Assembly: GCF_030758345.1 (NCBI RefSeq)
Contig: NZ_JAVAMO010000001.1
Span: forward strand, 1,178,001 to 1,242,000
Length of the DNA: 64,000 bases
Direction of reading: 5' to 3'
Origin: Ruegeria discodermiae
GTDB lineage: Bacteria; Pseudomonadota; Alphaproteobacteria; Rhodobacterales; Rhodobacteraceae
Of this stretch, positions 26,707 to 35,796 are shown one piece after another (position 1 is the stretch's first letter; every line of letters begins with the position of its first letter). Made by a program: the position numbers and the translations under genes. Under the pieces are notes generated by a model. The model worked only from the letters and a program-made list of their open reading frames with translations. It searched no databases and had not been told where the DNA came from.

Positions 26707-27153
26707 CTATTCAGCAATGTCTTCGGCCCAGAGCTCGGGTTTTTCGGCAACGAACCGTTTCATCAACGCGATACAGTCGGGATCATCCGCGATGATCACC
26801 TCGACGTCGCGCTCGCGCAGAAAATCCTCGTTGCCGCCAAAATTGACCGCCTCGCCGATCACCACACGCGGAATACCGAACTGAACGATGGTTCCCGAAC
26901 ACATCATGCAGGGTGACAATGAGGTATAGAGCGTGGTGTCGCGATAGGTTTTCTGCCGACCCGCCTTGCGCAGCGCATCCATCTCGCCATGGGCAATGGG
27001 ATCGCCGCGCTGTACCCGCTGGTTGCGCCCCTGCGCCACCACTGCGCCGCCGCGCGCCAGAACCGAGCCAATCGGGCAGCCGCCCTCGTCAAACCCGGCC
27101 TTGGCCTCCTCATAGGCAATGCGCAGCAACTGCCGATCCTCATCCGTCATCAT
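26707..27153 (-). CDS. Nucleoside/cytosine deaminase, fungal-type (FCY1-like)
   Basis: 148 residues from the ATG at 27153 (the frame runs to 27243 without a credible start). The zinc cytidine-deaminase fold is complete: HGEMDAL with His55 and Glu57, and PCMMC with Cys82 and Cys85. The C-terminal part (GIPRVVIGEAVNFGGNEDFL, then EKPELWAEDIAE) recalls yeast cytosine deaminase Fcy1, whose tail is ERPQDWFEDIGE by memory. Deamination of cytosine to uracil is thus more likely than a tRNA adenosine (TadA) role. It may also accept creatinine or other heterocycles. Confidence 0.8.
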   Translation of the reverse strand: MMTDEDRQLLRIAYEEAKAGFDEGGCPIGSVLARGGAVVAQGRNQRVQRGDPIAHGEMDALRKAGRQKTYRDTTLYTSLSPCMMCSGTIVQFGIPRVVIGEAVNFGGNEDFLRERDVEVIIADDPDCIALMKRFVAEKPELWAEDIAE

Positions 27154-27276
27154 CTGCACCGCTCCTCTGCTGGTTCCGCGATCCCGGCTTCGGCATCCTG
27201 GTCCAAGCCGACGCTGGCCGTCCCCGGCAAAACAGTCAAGCACGTGGGTGCATGAGCAGCGGGAAAAGAGAACAAA

Positions 27277-27291
27277 TATGGAAAATCCATA
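27277..27291. promoter_or_regulatory. Perfect palindrome in the deaminase–ferredoxin divergent gap
   Basis: TATGGA, AAA, TCCATA: a perfect 6+3+6 dyad set in an AT-rich stretch. It is 104 bases before the ferredoxin ATG and 124 bases before the deaminase ATG. The position suits an operator for either divergent gene. No known family consensus is matched. Confidence 0.35.
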
Positions 27292-27292
27292 A

Positions 27293-27717
<425 letters not shown>

Positions 27718-27718
<1 letters not shown>

Positions 27719-28506
27719 TGGCGCACAAAGCGCCGCGACGACCGCTGCGCCTGTGGCAAGACCGATCGCGCGGCACGCTGATAGCTCTGAGCCTGTGGCT
27801 GGCGGCGCTCGGGAGCGGTGGAGAGGTCCGTGCCCATGACCAAAACGTAGCAACAGATGAGATTGTCGGCGCGCGCTATATCGGGCCGACCCGCCACTAC
27901 GCGCACGCAGTACTTGGGGACGATATCGAGTATTCCGGCTTGCTGGTCGAACGCTCGGCAAGCGATCCATACCTGATTGGGTTCAGTGAGGGCGGCCGCG
28001 TCTTCGAAGACCTCGCACCGCGCCTTTGGGACGTCACCGGCGATGGGGCACCCGAAGTGGTCGTGATCGAAACCGACCCGGCACAGGGCGCGCAACTCGC
28101 CATTTATGGACTCGATGGCAACGCGGTTCGAAAAATCGCCGCAACGCCCCATATCGGCACCCCATTCCGCTGGCTTGCCCCTGTCGGCGCAGCTGATCTG
28201 GATGGCGACGGCCATATCGAGATCGCGTATATCGACCGCCCGCATCTGGCCAAAACCCTGCGCATTTGGCGCTACAGTGACGGTGCATTCAGCGAAGTCG
28301 CTGCGATACCCGGCCTCACCAATCACCGCATCGGTCAGGATTTCATCTCCGGCGGTTTGCGCGATTGTGGGAACGGGCCCGAGTTGATCCTGGCCAGCGG
28401 CGACTGGTCCCGGGTTGTTGCCCTGTCCTATCGCGAGACCTGGATCGAAACCGACCTTGGCCCTTTCACGGGGCCAGAGAGCCTCACCTCCGCTCTGGCC
28501 TGCTGA
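27718..28506 (+). CDS. Exported FG-GAP/VCBS-like repeat protein
   Basis: 262 residues. A basic start is followed by a hydrophobic segment (LIALSLWLAALGSGGEVRA), a probable signal peptide. The mature part has two calcium-binding-like FG-GAP units: DVTGDGAPEVVVIE near residue 102 and DLDGDGHIEIAYID near residue 160, with beta-propeller-like repeats around them (LRIWRYSDGAF, LILASGDW). The family is seen in alphaproteobacteria as conserved VCBS-repeat proteins; the function is unknown. It is coupled to the ferredoxin gene by TGATG, which probably reflects gene packing more than a shared pathway. Confidence 0.75.
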
Positions 28507-28526
28507 CCTTGGTCCAGACAGAAATA

Positions 28527-28570
28527 CCCCGGGGGTGAATTGGCCGCAGGCCAAGAGGGGCACAGCCCCT
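28527..28570. repeat. Cluster of three back-to-back inverted repeats
   Basis: CCCCGGGG, then TTGGCC-GCA-GGCCAA, then AGGGGC-ACA-GCCCCT, all within 44 bases between the FG-GAP gene and the convergent purD. Such dyad clusters look like a repeated intergenic element I recall from related roseobacters; only one copy is in this window. It may end both transcripts. Confidence 0.5.
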
Positions 28571-28622
28571 CATCCAAATAAACAGAGACGGGCGCTAGCC
28601 CGGCAATTGGATCAAACCCGGC

Positions 28623-29885
28623 CTATAGCGCCCGCCAGCCGATATCGCGGCGGAAATAACCGTCCTGCCAATCCACACGATCTGCCATCTCATAGGCCCG
28701 GCGATGCGCTTCGCTCAGCGTCTCTCCCCGTGCTGTCACGTTGAGAACGCGCCCACCTGAGGCCAGCACCGCCCCGCCCTCAGCCTTTGTCCCGGCATGG
28801 AACACGATATGGCTGCTGTCTTCGGGCAGATCGTCCAGTCCACCGATCTCGGTTCCCTTGCGATAGGCACCCGGATAGCCCTGTGCCGCCATCACCACGG
28901 TCATGGCGTGATCGTCCGCCCAGTTCACCTGCATCTCGCCCAGACGCCCCTCGGCGGCGGCATGCATCAGGTCCATCGCCTGCGCGCCCAACCGCATCAT
29001 CAGCACCTGACATTCCGGATCGCCAAAGCGCACATTGTATTCCACCAGCCGCGGCTGACCGTCCTTGATCATCAGCCCGACATAGAGCACGCCTTGAAAC
29101 GGCATGCCGCGCTTTGCCATCTCAGCGATGGTGGGCCGGACGATCAGGTCCATCGCCCGCGCCTCGACCTCGGGGCTCAACACCGGCGCGGGGGAATAGG
29201 CCCCCATACCGCCCGTATTCGGCCCCGTGTCGCCCTCACCAATGCGCTTGTGATCCTGCGCCGTGCCGACCGACAGGATGTCACTGCCATCACAGAGCAC
29301 GAAGAGCGAGGCTTCCTCGCCCTCCATAAACTCCTCGATTACGACCTCGGCCCCGGCGCTGCCAAAGGCACCGCCCAGCATGTCATCCACAGCCTCCAGC
29401 GCGGCATCGACATCCATCGCCACGATCACGCCCTTGCCCGCAGCCAGACCGTCGGCCTTGACCACGATGGGTGCGCCCTGCGCGCGGATATAGGCCTTGG
29501 CCGGTTCAACCTCGGTGAAGCGCGCATACCCGGCTGTGGGCGCACCAGCCGCGTCGCAAATCTCCTTGGTGAAACTTTTGGAAGCTTCCAGCCGCGCCGC
29601 CGCTGCTGAGGGGCCAAAGACCAGCACGCCCGCCTCGCGCAACCGGTCGGCGACGCCAGCGGCCAAGGGCGCTTCGGGGCCGACGATGACGAACTCCACC
29701 GCGTTTTCTTCGCAAAACCGCGCCACCGCGCCGCCATCCATGATGTCGAGATCGGCGCATTCGGCGATCTGCGCAATGCCCGCATTACCCGGCGCCACGA
29801 TCAGCTTGTCGCATTTGGGGTTCTGCATCACCGCCCAGGCCAGGCTGTGTTCGCGCCCGCCGCCGCCGAGGATGAGGATATTCAT
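28623..29885 (-). CDS. purD: Phosphoribosylamine–glycine ligase (GAR synthetase)
   Basis: Second step of purine synthesis: ATP-dependent joining of glycine to phosphoribosylamine. 420 residues from the ATG at 29885 (MNILILGGGGREHSLAWAV). The N-domain, the ATP-grasp core (VVKADGLAAGKGVIVA, EEFMEGEEASLFVLCDG) and GPNTGGMGAYSPAPV, FQGVLYVGLMI and NVRFGDPECQ are all present. The upstream extension to 30113 is a read-through across the divergent xseA start and is rejected. It is transcribed divergently from xseA. Confidence 0.97.
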   Translation of the reverse strand: MNILILGGGGREHSLAWAVMQNPKCDKLIVAPGNAGIAQIAECADLDIMDGGAVARFCEENAVEFVIVGPEAPLAAGVADRLREAGVLVFGPSAAAARLEASKSFTKEICDAAGAPTAGYARFTEVEPAKAYIRAQGAPIVVKADGLAAGKGVIVAMDVDAALEAVDDMLGGAFGSAGAEVVIEEFMEGEEASLFVLCDGSDILSVGTAQDHKRIGEGDTGPNTGGMGAYSPAPVLSPEVEARAMDLIVRPTIAEMAKRGMPFQGVLYVGLMIKDGQPRLVEYNVRFGDPECQVLMMRLGAQAMDLMHAAAEGRLGEMQVNWADDHAMTVVMAAQGYPGAYRKGTEIGGLDDLPEDSSHIVFHAGTKAEGGAVLASGGRVLNVTARGETLSEAHRRAYEMADRVDWQDGYFRRDIGWRAL

Positions 29886-29970
29886 GAAATGCGCTCCGAT
29901 CTGCTTGGCCCTGCTGTCGCGGCGTTCTAAGCTGGCCAGAGCAGTGACACAAGACCAACAGGCGCGCGCA

Positions 29971-31458
29971 ATGTCCGACCTTCTCGACGACCCGCTTCCC
30001 GGCCAGAACATGCCCGAATTCACCGTCTCGGAAATCTCGGGCGAGGTGAAACGCACGCTGGAGGGCACGTTTGGCCGCATCCGCGTGCGCGGCGAGGTGG
30101 GTCGCGTGTTCAAGGCGCGATCCGGGCATCTCTATTATGACGTGAAAGACGACCGCAACGTGCTGGCATGCACCACCTGGAAGGGCCAGATCGCTGGGCT
30201 GTCCGTGGTGCCCGAGGAAGGGCTGGAGGTGGTTGTCACGGGCCGCCTGACTGCCTTTGGGGCGCAGTCGAAATACAACATGAATGTCGATGAGGTGGCC
30301 GTCGCGGGACAGGGCGCGCTGATGGCGCTGCTGGAAAAACGCAAGAAGCAGCTTGAGGCCGAAGGGCTGTTCGCGCCCGAGCGCAAGCGGCCCCTGCCCT
30401 ATCTGCCGCAGATCATCGGTGTGGTCACTTCGCCCTCGGGCGCGGTGATCCGCGACATCCTGCACCGGCTGCGGGACCGATTCCCGCGCAAGGTGCTGAT
30501 CTGGCCGGTCGCCGTGCAGGGCAATGCCTGCGCCGCCGAAGTGACTCGTGCCATCGATGGCTTCAACCGGCTGACCCCCGGCGGCGCACTGCCGCGACCC
30601 GACCTGATCATTGTGGCTCGTGGCGGCGGCTCCATTGAAGACCTCTGGGGCTTCAACGAAGAAAGCGTGGCGCGCGCGGCGGCGGCCTCGGAGATCCCGC
30701 TGATCTCGGCAGTGGGGCATGAGACCGACACAACCCTGATCGACTATGTCTCGGATCAGCGCGCACCCACGCCGACCGCTGCTGCTGAACTGGCGGTCCC
30801 CGTGCGGCTGGACCTGCTGGCCTGGACCGGCGAGCAAGGCGCGCGCCTGAGCCGGGCCGCCAGCGACGCGGTGCAGCGCCGCGCGCAAAGGCTGGCCGAT
30901 CTGGCCCGCGCCCTGCCCCGCCCCGACACGCTGCTGGACGGCCCGCGCCAGCGGCTGGACCAAAGCACCGAGCGTTTGCCCAACGCGCTGATTCGGGGCG
31001 TGCAGAACCGGCGGGTGAAACTGCTGGACATCTCCGCCCATCTGCGCCCCGCCACCCTGCGCGGCATTGTCGAGACCCGCCGGGACCGCTGGACCAACCT
31101 GTCCTCGCGCCTCTCGACCCGCCCCATCCGGCGCGAGATCGCAACGCAAACCGACCATTTGCAGCGGTTAGCCGAGCGGCTGAACGCCGCACAGTCCCTG
31201 CGCATCGACCGGCTGCGCCAGCAGCTCAACGCCACGGACCGGCTGCGCGAGACGCTCAGCTACAAGGCCACGCTGGAGCGCGGCTATGCCGTCGTGCGGG
31301 CCGAGGGCAGCGTCGTGACGCGCAAGACACAGGCCGAGAAACATGCCATCCTTCAGATCGAATTCGCGGATGGTGAGATCGACATTGGCGGCGCAACCAC
31401 AAAACCGAAAACGAAAAAGCCCCAAGACCCGCCGCCCTCACAGGGGTCATTGTTCTGA
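29971..31458 (+). CDS. xseA: Exodeoxyribonuclease VII large subunit
   Basis: 495 residues from the ATG at 29971. The N-terminal OB domain (FTVSEISGEVKRTLEGTFG, then GHLYYDVKDD) is followed by the XseA catalytic domain (LPQIIGVVTSPSGAVIRDIL, RPDLIIVARGGGSIEDLWGFNEE, ISAVGHETD, RAPTPTAAAELAVP) and a long helical coiled-coil region to the C-terminus. With XseB it degrades single-stranded DNA to oligonucleotides; xseB is not in this window. The frame opens earlier (29497) but that part overlaps purD in antisense. A GST gene follows after 4 bases. Confidence 0.97.
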   Translation: MSDLLDDPLPGQNMPEFTVSEISGEVKRTLEGTFGRIRVRGEVGRVFKARSGHLYYDVKDDRNVLACTTWKGQIAGLSVVPEEGLEVVVTGRLTAFGAQSKYNMNVDEVAVAGQGALMALLEKRKKQLEAEGLFAPERKRPLPYLPQIIGVVTSPSGAVIRDILHRLRDRFPRKVLIWPVAVQGNACAAEVTRAIDGFNRLTPGGALPRPDLIIVARGGGSIEDLWGFNEESVARAAAASEIPLISAVGHETDTTLIDYVSDQRAPTPTAAAELAVPVRLDLLAWTGEQGARLSRAASDAVQRRAQRLADLARALPRPDTLLDGPRQRLDQSTERLPNALIRGVQNRRVKLLDISAHLRPATLRGIVETRRDRWTNLSSRLSTRPIRREIATQTDHLQRLAERLNAAQSLRIDRLRQQLNATDRLRETLSYKATLERGYAVVRAEGSVVTRKTQAEKHAILQIEFADGEIDIGGATTKPKTKKPQDPPPSQGSLF

Positions 31459-31462
31459 GCCG

Positions 31463-32104
31463 ATGCTGACCATCTGGGGCCGCAAGACGTCATCGAATGT
31501 GCAGGCCCTGATGTGGTGTGTGGGCGAGTTGGACCTACCCTATCAGCGTCACGATGTCGGCCATCGTTTTGGCGGCCTCGACACGGAGGCTTTCGCGGCA
31601 CTCAACCCGAACCGGACCATCCCGGTGTTACAGGATGGCGAGGCCGCCCCGATCTGGGAAACCGGGGCGATCCTGCGCTATCTGGCCGCCCGGTATGGCG
31701 ATGATGCGTTCTGGCCTGCCGATCCGGTGCAACGCGCCGAGATCGACAAATGGGCCGAATGGGCAAAGCTCAATATCGCCATGGGGTTCACCGTTCCGAT
31801 CTTTTGGCATGTCGTGCGAACCGCGCCGGATCAGCGGGACGCCAAGGCCATCAGGCACGCGATCGAGTCTCTGGAACAGAATTTGATCATCGCCGAGGCC
31901 CAGCTTGCCGCGCAGCCGTTTCTGGCGGGACAGACATTCTCTCTGGCCGATATCCAACTCGGCCATATTCTGTTCCGCTATTATGATATCGATATAGACC
32001 GCCGCGCCCTGCCCGCCCTCAGCGCGTATTACGACAGGATGACGCAGCGACCGGCCTATCAGGAGCATGTCATGATTTCTTATGAGGAGTTGCGCGTGGT
32101 CTGA
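31463..32104 (+). CDS. Glutathione S-transferase
   Basis: 213 residues: the thioredoxin-like N-domain (LTIWGRKTSSNVQALMWCVGEL, with Ser/Asn in the catalytic loop; TIPVLQD and the glutathione contact ETGAILRYLAARYG), and the helical C-domain (FLAGQTFSLADIQLGHILFRYY). The substrate is unknown. It is only 4 bases after xseA and likely shares its transcript. A short minus-strand gene converges on it 12 bases away. Confidence 0.9.
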   Translation: MLTIWGRKTSSNVQALMWCVGELDLPYQRHDVGHRFGGLDTEAFAALNPNRTIPVLQDGEAAPIWETGAILRYLAARYGDDAFWPADPVQRAEIDKWAEWAKLNIAMGFTVPIFWHVVRTAPDQRDAKAIRHAIESLEQNLIIAEAQLAAQPFLAGQTFSLADIQLGHILFRYYDIDIDRRALPALSAYYDRMTQRPAYQEHVMISYEELRVV

Positions 32105-32116
32105 TCGCGATCGGTC

Positions 32117-32515
32117 TCAGACCCCCACATCCGACCCGTAACACAGCATCTCTTCGCCGATATCCTCGGCTTCATAGAGTTCCGTGGCCTCCGGGTTGTT
32201 CTCGAACCGGGCGATCAGGCCTTGCGGGCCCTGGCTGAAGCTCCAGCATTGCGGGTCCAGCCGGTCTTCATAGAGAAAGCAGATCTGGCTGTCCTCGCGC
32301 TCATACCAGATGCCTTTCTTGCAATCGCCATCCAGGAACGACCAGATCACCCGACGGTCGGGCAGATAGCGCTCGACCCCATAGGCCTGCCCTTGCTGCC
32401 CGTAAAACAGGGTCTTACCCTTCGTGTAGCGGTCGAACTCTTCCCCGGACATGGCGGTCTGGCCAAAGGCCGGAAGGCTGACGAAACAGGCGAGAATCAG
32501 AAACAGGCGCATCAT
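32117..32515 (-). CDS. Small secreted protein of unknown function
   Basis: 132 residues from the ATG at 32515 (an adjacent second Met at 32512 is equally possible), with a signal peptide MMRLFLILACFVSLPAFG. The mature part has YGVERYLPDRRVIWSFLDG and a pair of short Cys-containing motifs (DCKKGIWYE, ICFLYED, PQCWSF), suggesting disulfides. I recognise the pattern from other Rhodobacteraceae as an uncharacterised periplasmic family. It is convergent with the GST gene and divergent from ftsY. Confidence 0.7.
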   Translation of the reverse strand: MMRLFLILACFVSLPAFGQTAMSGEEFDRYTKGKTLFYGQQGQAYGVERYLPDRRVIWSFLDGDCKKGIWYEREDSQICFLYEDRLDPQCWSFSQGPQGLIARFENNPEATELYEAEDIGEEMLCYGSDVGV

Positions 32516-32670
32516 GGCCCGATCTTTGCAGATCAGAGGAAGGCCCGCCACTCACAGGATGGTGCAGCACCGATTTGCGCGGCTTCCCGTTCGGTCCAGC
32601 GCGCGTGACCCTTTGCAACCCGGCACGATCCGCATTAGGTGAGGGAAAACCAAAGCAAGGACCCGGCCGC

Positions 32671-33795
32671 ATGGCGTTATTCTCAAAGCTCAAGGACCGC
32701 CTGTTCAAATCCTCCTCCAAGCTGGAAGAGGGGCTGGACGCGATCGTCGAGGATGGCGGCGAGGTCGACACCACGCCCGAGCCGGTTGCACCCCCGCCAC
32801 CGCCTGCGCCCAAACCTGCCCCCGAGGCCGCCGCCCCGGTCCCGCCCGCCCCGGCCAAGGCTCCGCCGCCGCCGCCCGAACCCGCCCCGAAACCAACAGA
32901 GCCCGCCAAGCCGGGCCTGCTGGGCCGCCTGTTCAAAAAGGCGGATGACACCCCCGTTATTCGTCGCACGCTGGATGATGACATGCTGGAGCAGCTCGAA
33001 GAGCTGCTCATCGCCTCGGATATGGGCGTCGACACCGCACTGCGGGTAACCGCCAACATGGCGGAGGGCCGCTTTGGCAAGAAGCTCTCGACCGAAGAGA
33101 TCAAGCAATTGCTGGCGCAGGAAGTGGCCCGGGTGATGGACCCTGTGGCGCGGCCGATGCCGCTTTATCCCAAACGTCCGCAAGTGGTGCTGGTGGTGGG
33201 GGTCAACGGCTCTGGCAAAACCACCACGATCGGCAAGCTGGCCAGCCAGTTCAAAGCCGCCGGCAAGAAGGTGGTGATCGCGGCGGGCGACACGTTCCGC
33301 GCCGCTGCTGTCGAGCAGTTGCAGGTCTGGGGCGAGCGGGCCGGTGTGCCGGTGCTGACCGCGCCCGAAGGTTCTGACCCCGCCAGCCTTGCCTTTGACG
33401 CGATGACCCGCGCGCAGGCGGATGGCGCCGATCTGTTGATGATCGACACTGCCGGGCGGCTGCAGAATCGCGCCGACCTGATGGAGGAGCTGGCCAAGAT
33501 CGTGCGCGTCATCCGCAAGAAGGATGAGAGCGCCCCGCATAACACGCTGCTGGTGCTGGATGCCACCACCGGCCAGAACGCGCTGCGGCAGGTGGAAACG
33601 TTCCGGGCGATCTCCGATGTCTCGGGGCTGGTCATGACAAAGCTCGACGGCACTGCCAAGGGCGGCGTTCTGGTGGCGCTGGCCGACAAGTTCGGCCTGC
33701 CGATCCACGCCATCGGGGTGGGCGAGCAAATCGACGACCTCGCGCCCTTCGACCCCGAAGAATTTGCCGCCGCGCTGACCGGGCTCGATGCCTGA
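32671..33795 (+). CDS. ftsY: Signal recognition particle receptor FtsY
   Basis: The GTPase receptor that docks SRP–ribosome complexes at the inner membrane. 374 residues: an N-terminal Pro/Ala-rich acidic A-domain (residues about 10–85), then the N-domain and the SRP GTPase G-domain with GVNGSGKTTTIGKLA, AAGDTFRAAAVEQL, the DTAGRLQ box, TKLDGTAKGG and the GVGEQIDDLAPF closing motif. The length is usual. The ATG at 32671 is chosen because the sequence MALFSKLKDRLF starts with a conserved helix. It overlaps the following GNAT gene by 8 bases. Confidence 0.97.
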   Translation: MALFSKLKDRLFKSSSKLEEGLDAIVEDGGEVDTTPEPVAPPPPPAPKPAPEAAAPVPPAPAKAPPPPPEPAPKPTEPAKPGLLGRLFKKADDTPVIRRTLDDDMLEQLEELLIASDMGVDTALRVTANMAEGRFGKKLSTEEIKQLLAQEVARVMDPVARPMPLYPKRPQVVLVVGVNGSGKTTTIGKLASQFKAAGKKVVIAAGDTFRAAAVEQLQVWGERAGVPVLTAPEGSDPASLAFDAMTRAQADGADLLMIDTAGRLQNRADLMEELAKIVRVIRKKDESAPHNTLLVLDATTGQNALRQVETFRAISDVSGLVMTKLDGTAKGGVLVALADKFGLPIHAIGVGEQIDDLAPFDPEEFAAALTGLDA

Positions 33796-34180
33796 GTTCT
33801 CGACCGCGCCGCCCAGCATCGCCGAATTCCGGGCATTGAGGGACGCGGCGGGCCTGGGAAGCTTTTCTATCGCCGCCACTGAGATTGCGCTGGCCAACAC
33901 GCTGCATGGCGTTTGGCTGCGCGAGCGCGATACGCTTATCGGCATGGCGCGGCTCATCGGCGATGGTGGCTGTTTCGCGCAGGTGACCGATGTCACGGTG
34001 CATCCCCGGTTTCAGGGTCGCGGACATGGTGGCACGATCATGCGGCGGCTGATGACCTGGGCGCATGAACATTTGCCGCCTGACTGCTATATCAGCCTGA
34101 TTGCCGATCCCGGGGCCGAGCGGCTTTACGCGTCAGCCGGTTTCTCGCCGCGCACGGGAATGGCCCGCACCGCCGGATGA
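33788..34180 (+). CDS. GNAT-family N-acetyltransferase
   Basis: 130 residues. It contains the acetyl-CoA-binding motif RFQGRGHGGTIMRRLMTW (V/I-x-x-x-x-Q/R-G-x-G/A) and the C-terminal strand LYASAGFSPR. The substrate is unknown. The start overlaps the ftsY stop by 8 bases and its stop overlaps the next start by 4 (ATGA), making a translationally coupled chain ftsY–GNAT–EamA. Confidence 0.88.
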   Translation: MPEFSTAPPSIAEFRALRDAAGLGSFSIAATEIALANTLHGVWLRERDTLIGMARLIGDGGCFAQVTDVTVHPRFQGRGHGGTIMRRLMTWAHEHLPPDCYISLIADPGAERLYASAGFSPRTGMARTAG

Positions 34181-35079
34181 GCGACTGGCTGATCTCCCTC
34201 GAAGGCACCGAAGCGGGCCATGATCTGGCACTGGGGCTGGCGCTGATGGCTGCCTTCCTGCATGCGGTCTTTGGCGCGCTGCAAAAGGGCCGTCATGATC
34301 CCTGGCTGTCGCGCGGGGCAATCGATGCCTCCTACATGCTGATGGCCGCCCCCTTCGCGCTTTTCGTGGTGCCCTGGCCCGAGCCGCATATGTGGCCGAT
34401 CTTCGCCACCGTCTGGGTCATTCATATGGGCTACAAGCTGCTGCAGGCGCAGGCCTATACCAAGGGCTCTTACACTGTCGTCTACCCGGTAGTGCGCGGC
34501 ACCGGGCCGCTTTTCACTGTGATCGGGGCCTATCTGCTGTTCGGAGAGGTCTTTACCGCGACGCAATGGCTTGGCGTTGCCGTGCTGCTGGCCGGGATTT
34601 TCGGCCTTGCGATCTACAACCTGCTGCGTCTTGAAGCCAACCGCGAAACCCTGCCGACCGCTCTGGCGCTGGCTTTTGCCACCGGCCTCTTCGTGGCGCT
34701 CTACACCACCTATGATGCTTATGGCATCCGGGCCACCGCCGATCCGTTCACCTTTCTGGCCTGGTTTTTCATGATCGACGGGATGGCAATGCCTGTCATC
34801 GCCTGGTTGCGCTGGCGTAGTATGATCGACCGACCCACCCCCGGCCCGCTGATGCTGCGCGGGGTGGCCGGTGGCCTGACCGCATTCATGTCCTTCGGGG
34901 CGATCATGCTGGCCACAAGGCTTGACAAGGTGGGCGAAGCGGCGGTGCTGCGCGAAACCTCGACCGTGTTTGCCGCCCTGATCGGCTGGCTGGTGCTGAA
35001 AGAAACGGTCGGGCCGCGCCGCATTGCGCTGATGAGCTTGATCGCGCTGGGAGCCGTGATAGTTGAGATGGGCGGATAA
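34177..35079 (+). CDS. EamA/DMT-family transporter
   Basis: 300 residues, nine to ten membrane helices in two EamA repeats (FLHAVFGALQKGRHD near residue 30; YLLFGEVFTATQWLGVAVLL closes the first repeat; RLDKVGEAAVLRETSTVFAA lies in the second). It is an inner-membrane exporter of unknown substrate, linked by ATGA to the GNAT gene and followed 16 bases later by yciB. It is one of three DMT-superfamily genes in the window and differs in sequence from the other two. Confidence 0.85.
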   Translation: MSDWLISLEGTEAGHDLALGLALMAAFLHAVFGALQKGRHDPWLSRGAIDASYMLMAAPFALFVVPWPEPHMWPIFATVWVIHMGYKLLQAQAYTKGSYTVVYPVVRGTGPLFTVIGAYLLFGEVFTATQWLGVAVLLAGIFGLAIYNLLRLEANRETLPTALALAFATGLFVALYTTYDAYGIRATADPFTFLAWFFMIDGMAMPVIAWLRWRSMIDRPTPGPLMLRGVAGGLTAFMSFGAIMLATRLDKVGEAAVLRETSTVFAALIGWLVLKETVGPRRIALMSLIALGAVIVEMGG

Positions 35080-35095
35080 CGGAGCAAGACGCAAC

Positions 35096-35722
35096 ATGAC
35101 GCAAACCAAAGACATCAACCCGATCCTGAAACAGGTGCTGGAACTGGGCCCGACCCTGGCCTTTTTCTTTATCTATCTGCGCATCAAGGACGACGTCTTT
35201 GTCATTGGCGGCACGGAATATTCCGGCTTCATCATCTCGGCGCTGATCTTTGTGCCGATCCTGTTGGTGGCGATGGGCATCCTGTGGATGCTCACCGGCA
35301 AGCTGAGCCGCTTGCAGATTTTCACCGCCTTCATCGTGATCTTTTTTGGCGGGCTCACGGCCTATTTCAACGACAAGCGATTCTTCATGATGAAGACCAC
35401 GCTTGTTTACGGCACGTTCTGTGTGCTGCTGGGCGTCGGGCTGCTGCGCGGCAAGTCTTATCTGGCCTATATCCTGAACGATATGCTTCCGATGGAGCAG
35501 GAAGGCTGGATGATCCTGACGCGCCGCCTCTGCGGCTGTTTTGCGGTGCTGGCAGCCGCCAACGAATATGTCTGGCGCACCATGTCGGAAGAAGCCTGGG
35601 TCAAGATCGAGACCTTCGGTTTCCCGCTGGCGCTGATGGCGTTCCTGATGATGCAGTTCTCGCTGTTGCAACGGTTCCTTATCGAAACAGAAAGCGATAA
35701 CGCCAGCAAATCCGAAGACTGA
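35096..35722 (+). CDS. yciB: Inner-membrane septation protein A (IspZ/YciB)
   Basis: 208 residues, about five to six membrane helices. The family marks are LELGPTLAFFFIYLR at the N-terminus, GGLTAYFNDKRFFMMKTTLVYG and CFAVLAAANEYVWR. YciB-family proteins affect cell-envelope integrity and division in enterobacteria; the mechanism is not settled. The ATG at 35096 (RBS GGAGC 14 bases upstream) is the expected start; the ORF itself opens at 35063. It is the last gene of the ftsY chain. Confidence 0.9.
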   Translation: MTQTKDINPILKQVLELGPTLAFFFIYLRIKDDVFVIGGTEYSGFIISALIFVPILLVAMGILWMLTGKLSRLQIFTAFIVIFFGGLTAYFNDKRFFMMKTTLVYGTFCVLLGVGLLRGKSYLAYILNDMLPMEQEGWMILTRRLCGCFAVLAAANEYVWRTMSEEAWVKIETFGFPLALMAFLMMQFSLLQRFLIETESDNASKSED

Positions 35723-35796
35723 CTGTTTCCGTCGCTCAGCACAGTTGAGTTTTGCGCGATTGCCCCTTAGACCGGTGGGCAAGGGAGGATCTGCGC

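Noticed and set aside
29886-30113. N-terminal extension of purD
   Set aside because: It would run through the divergent xseA start; the canonical PurD start MNILILGGGGREHS is at 29885.
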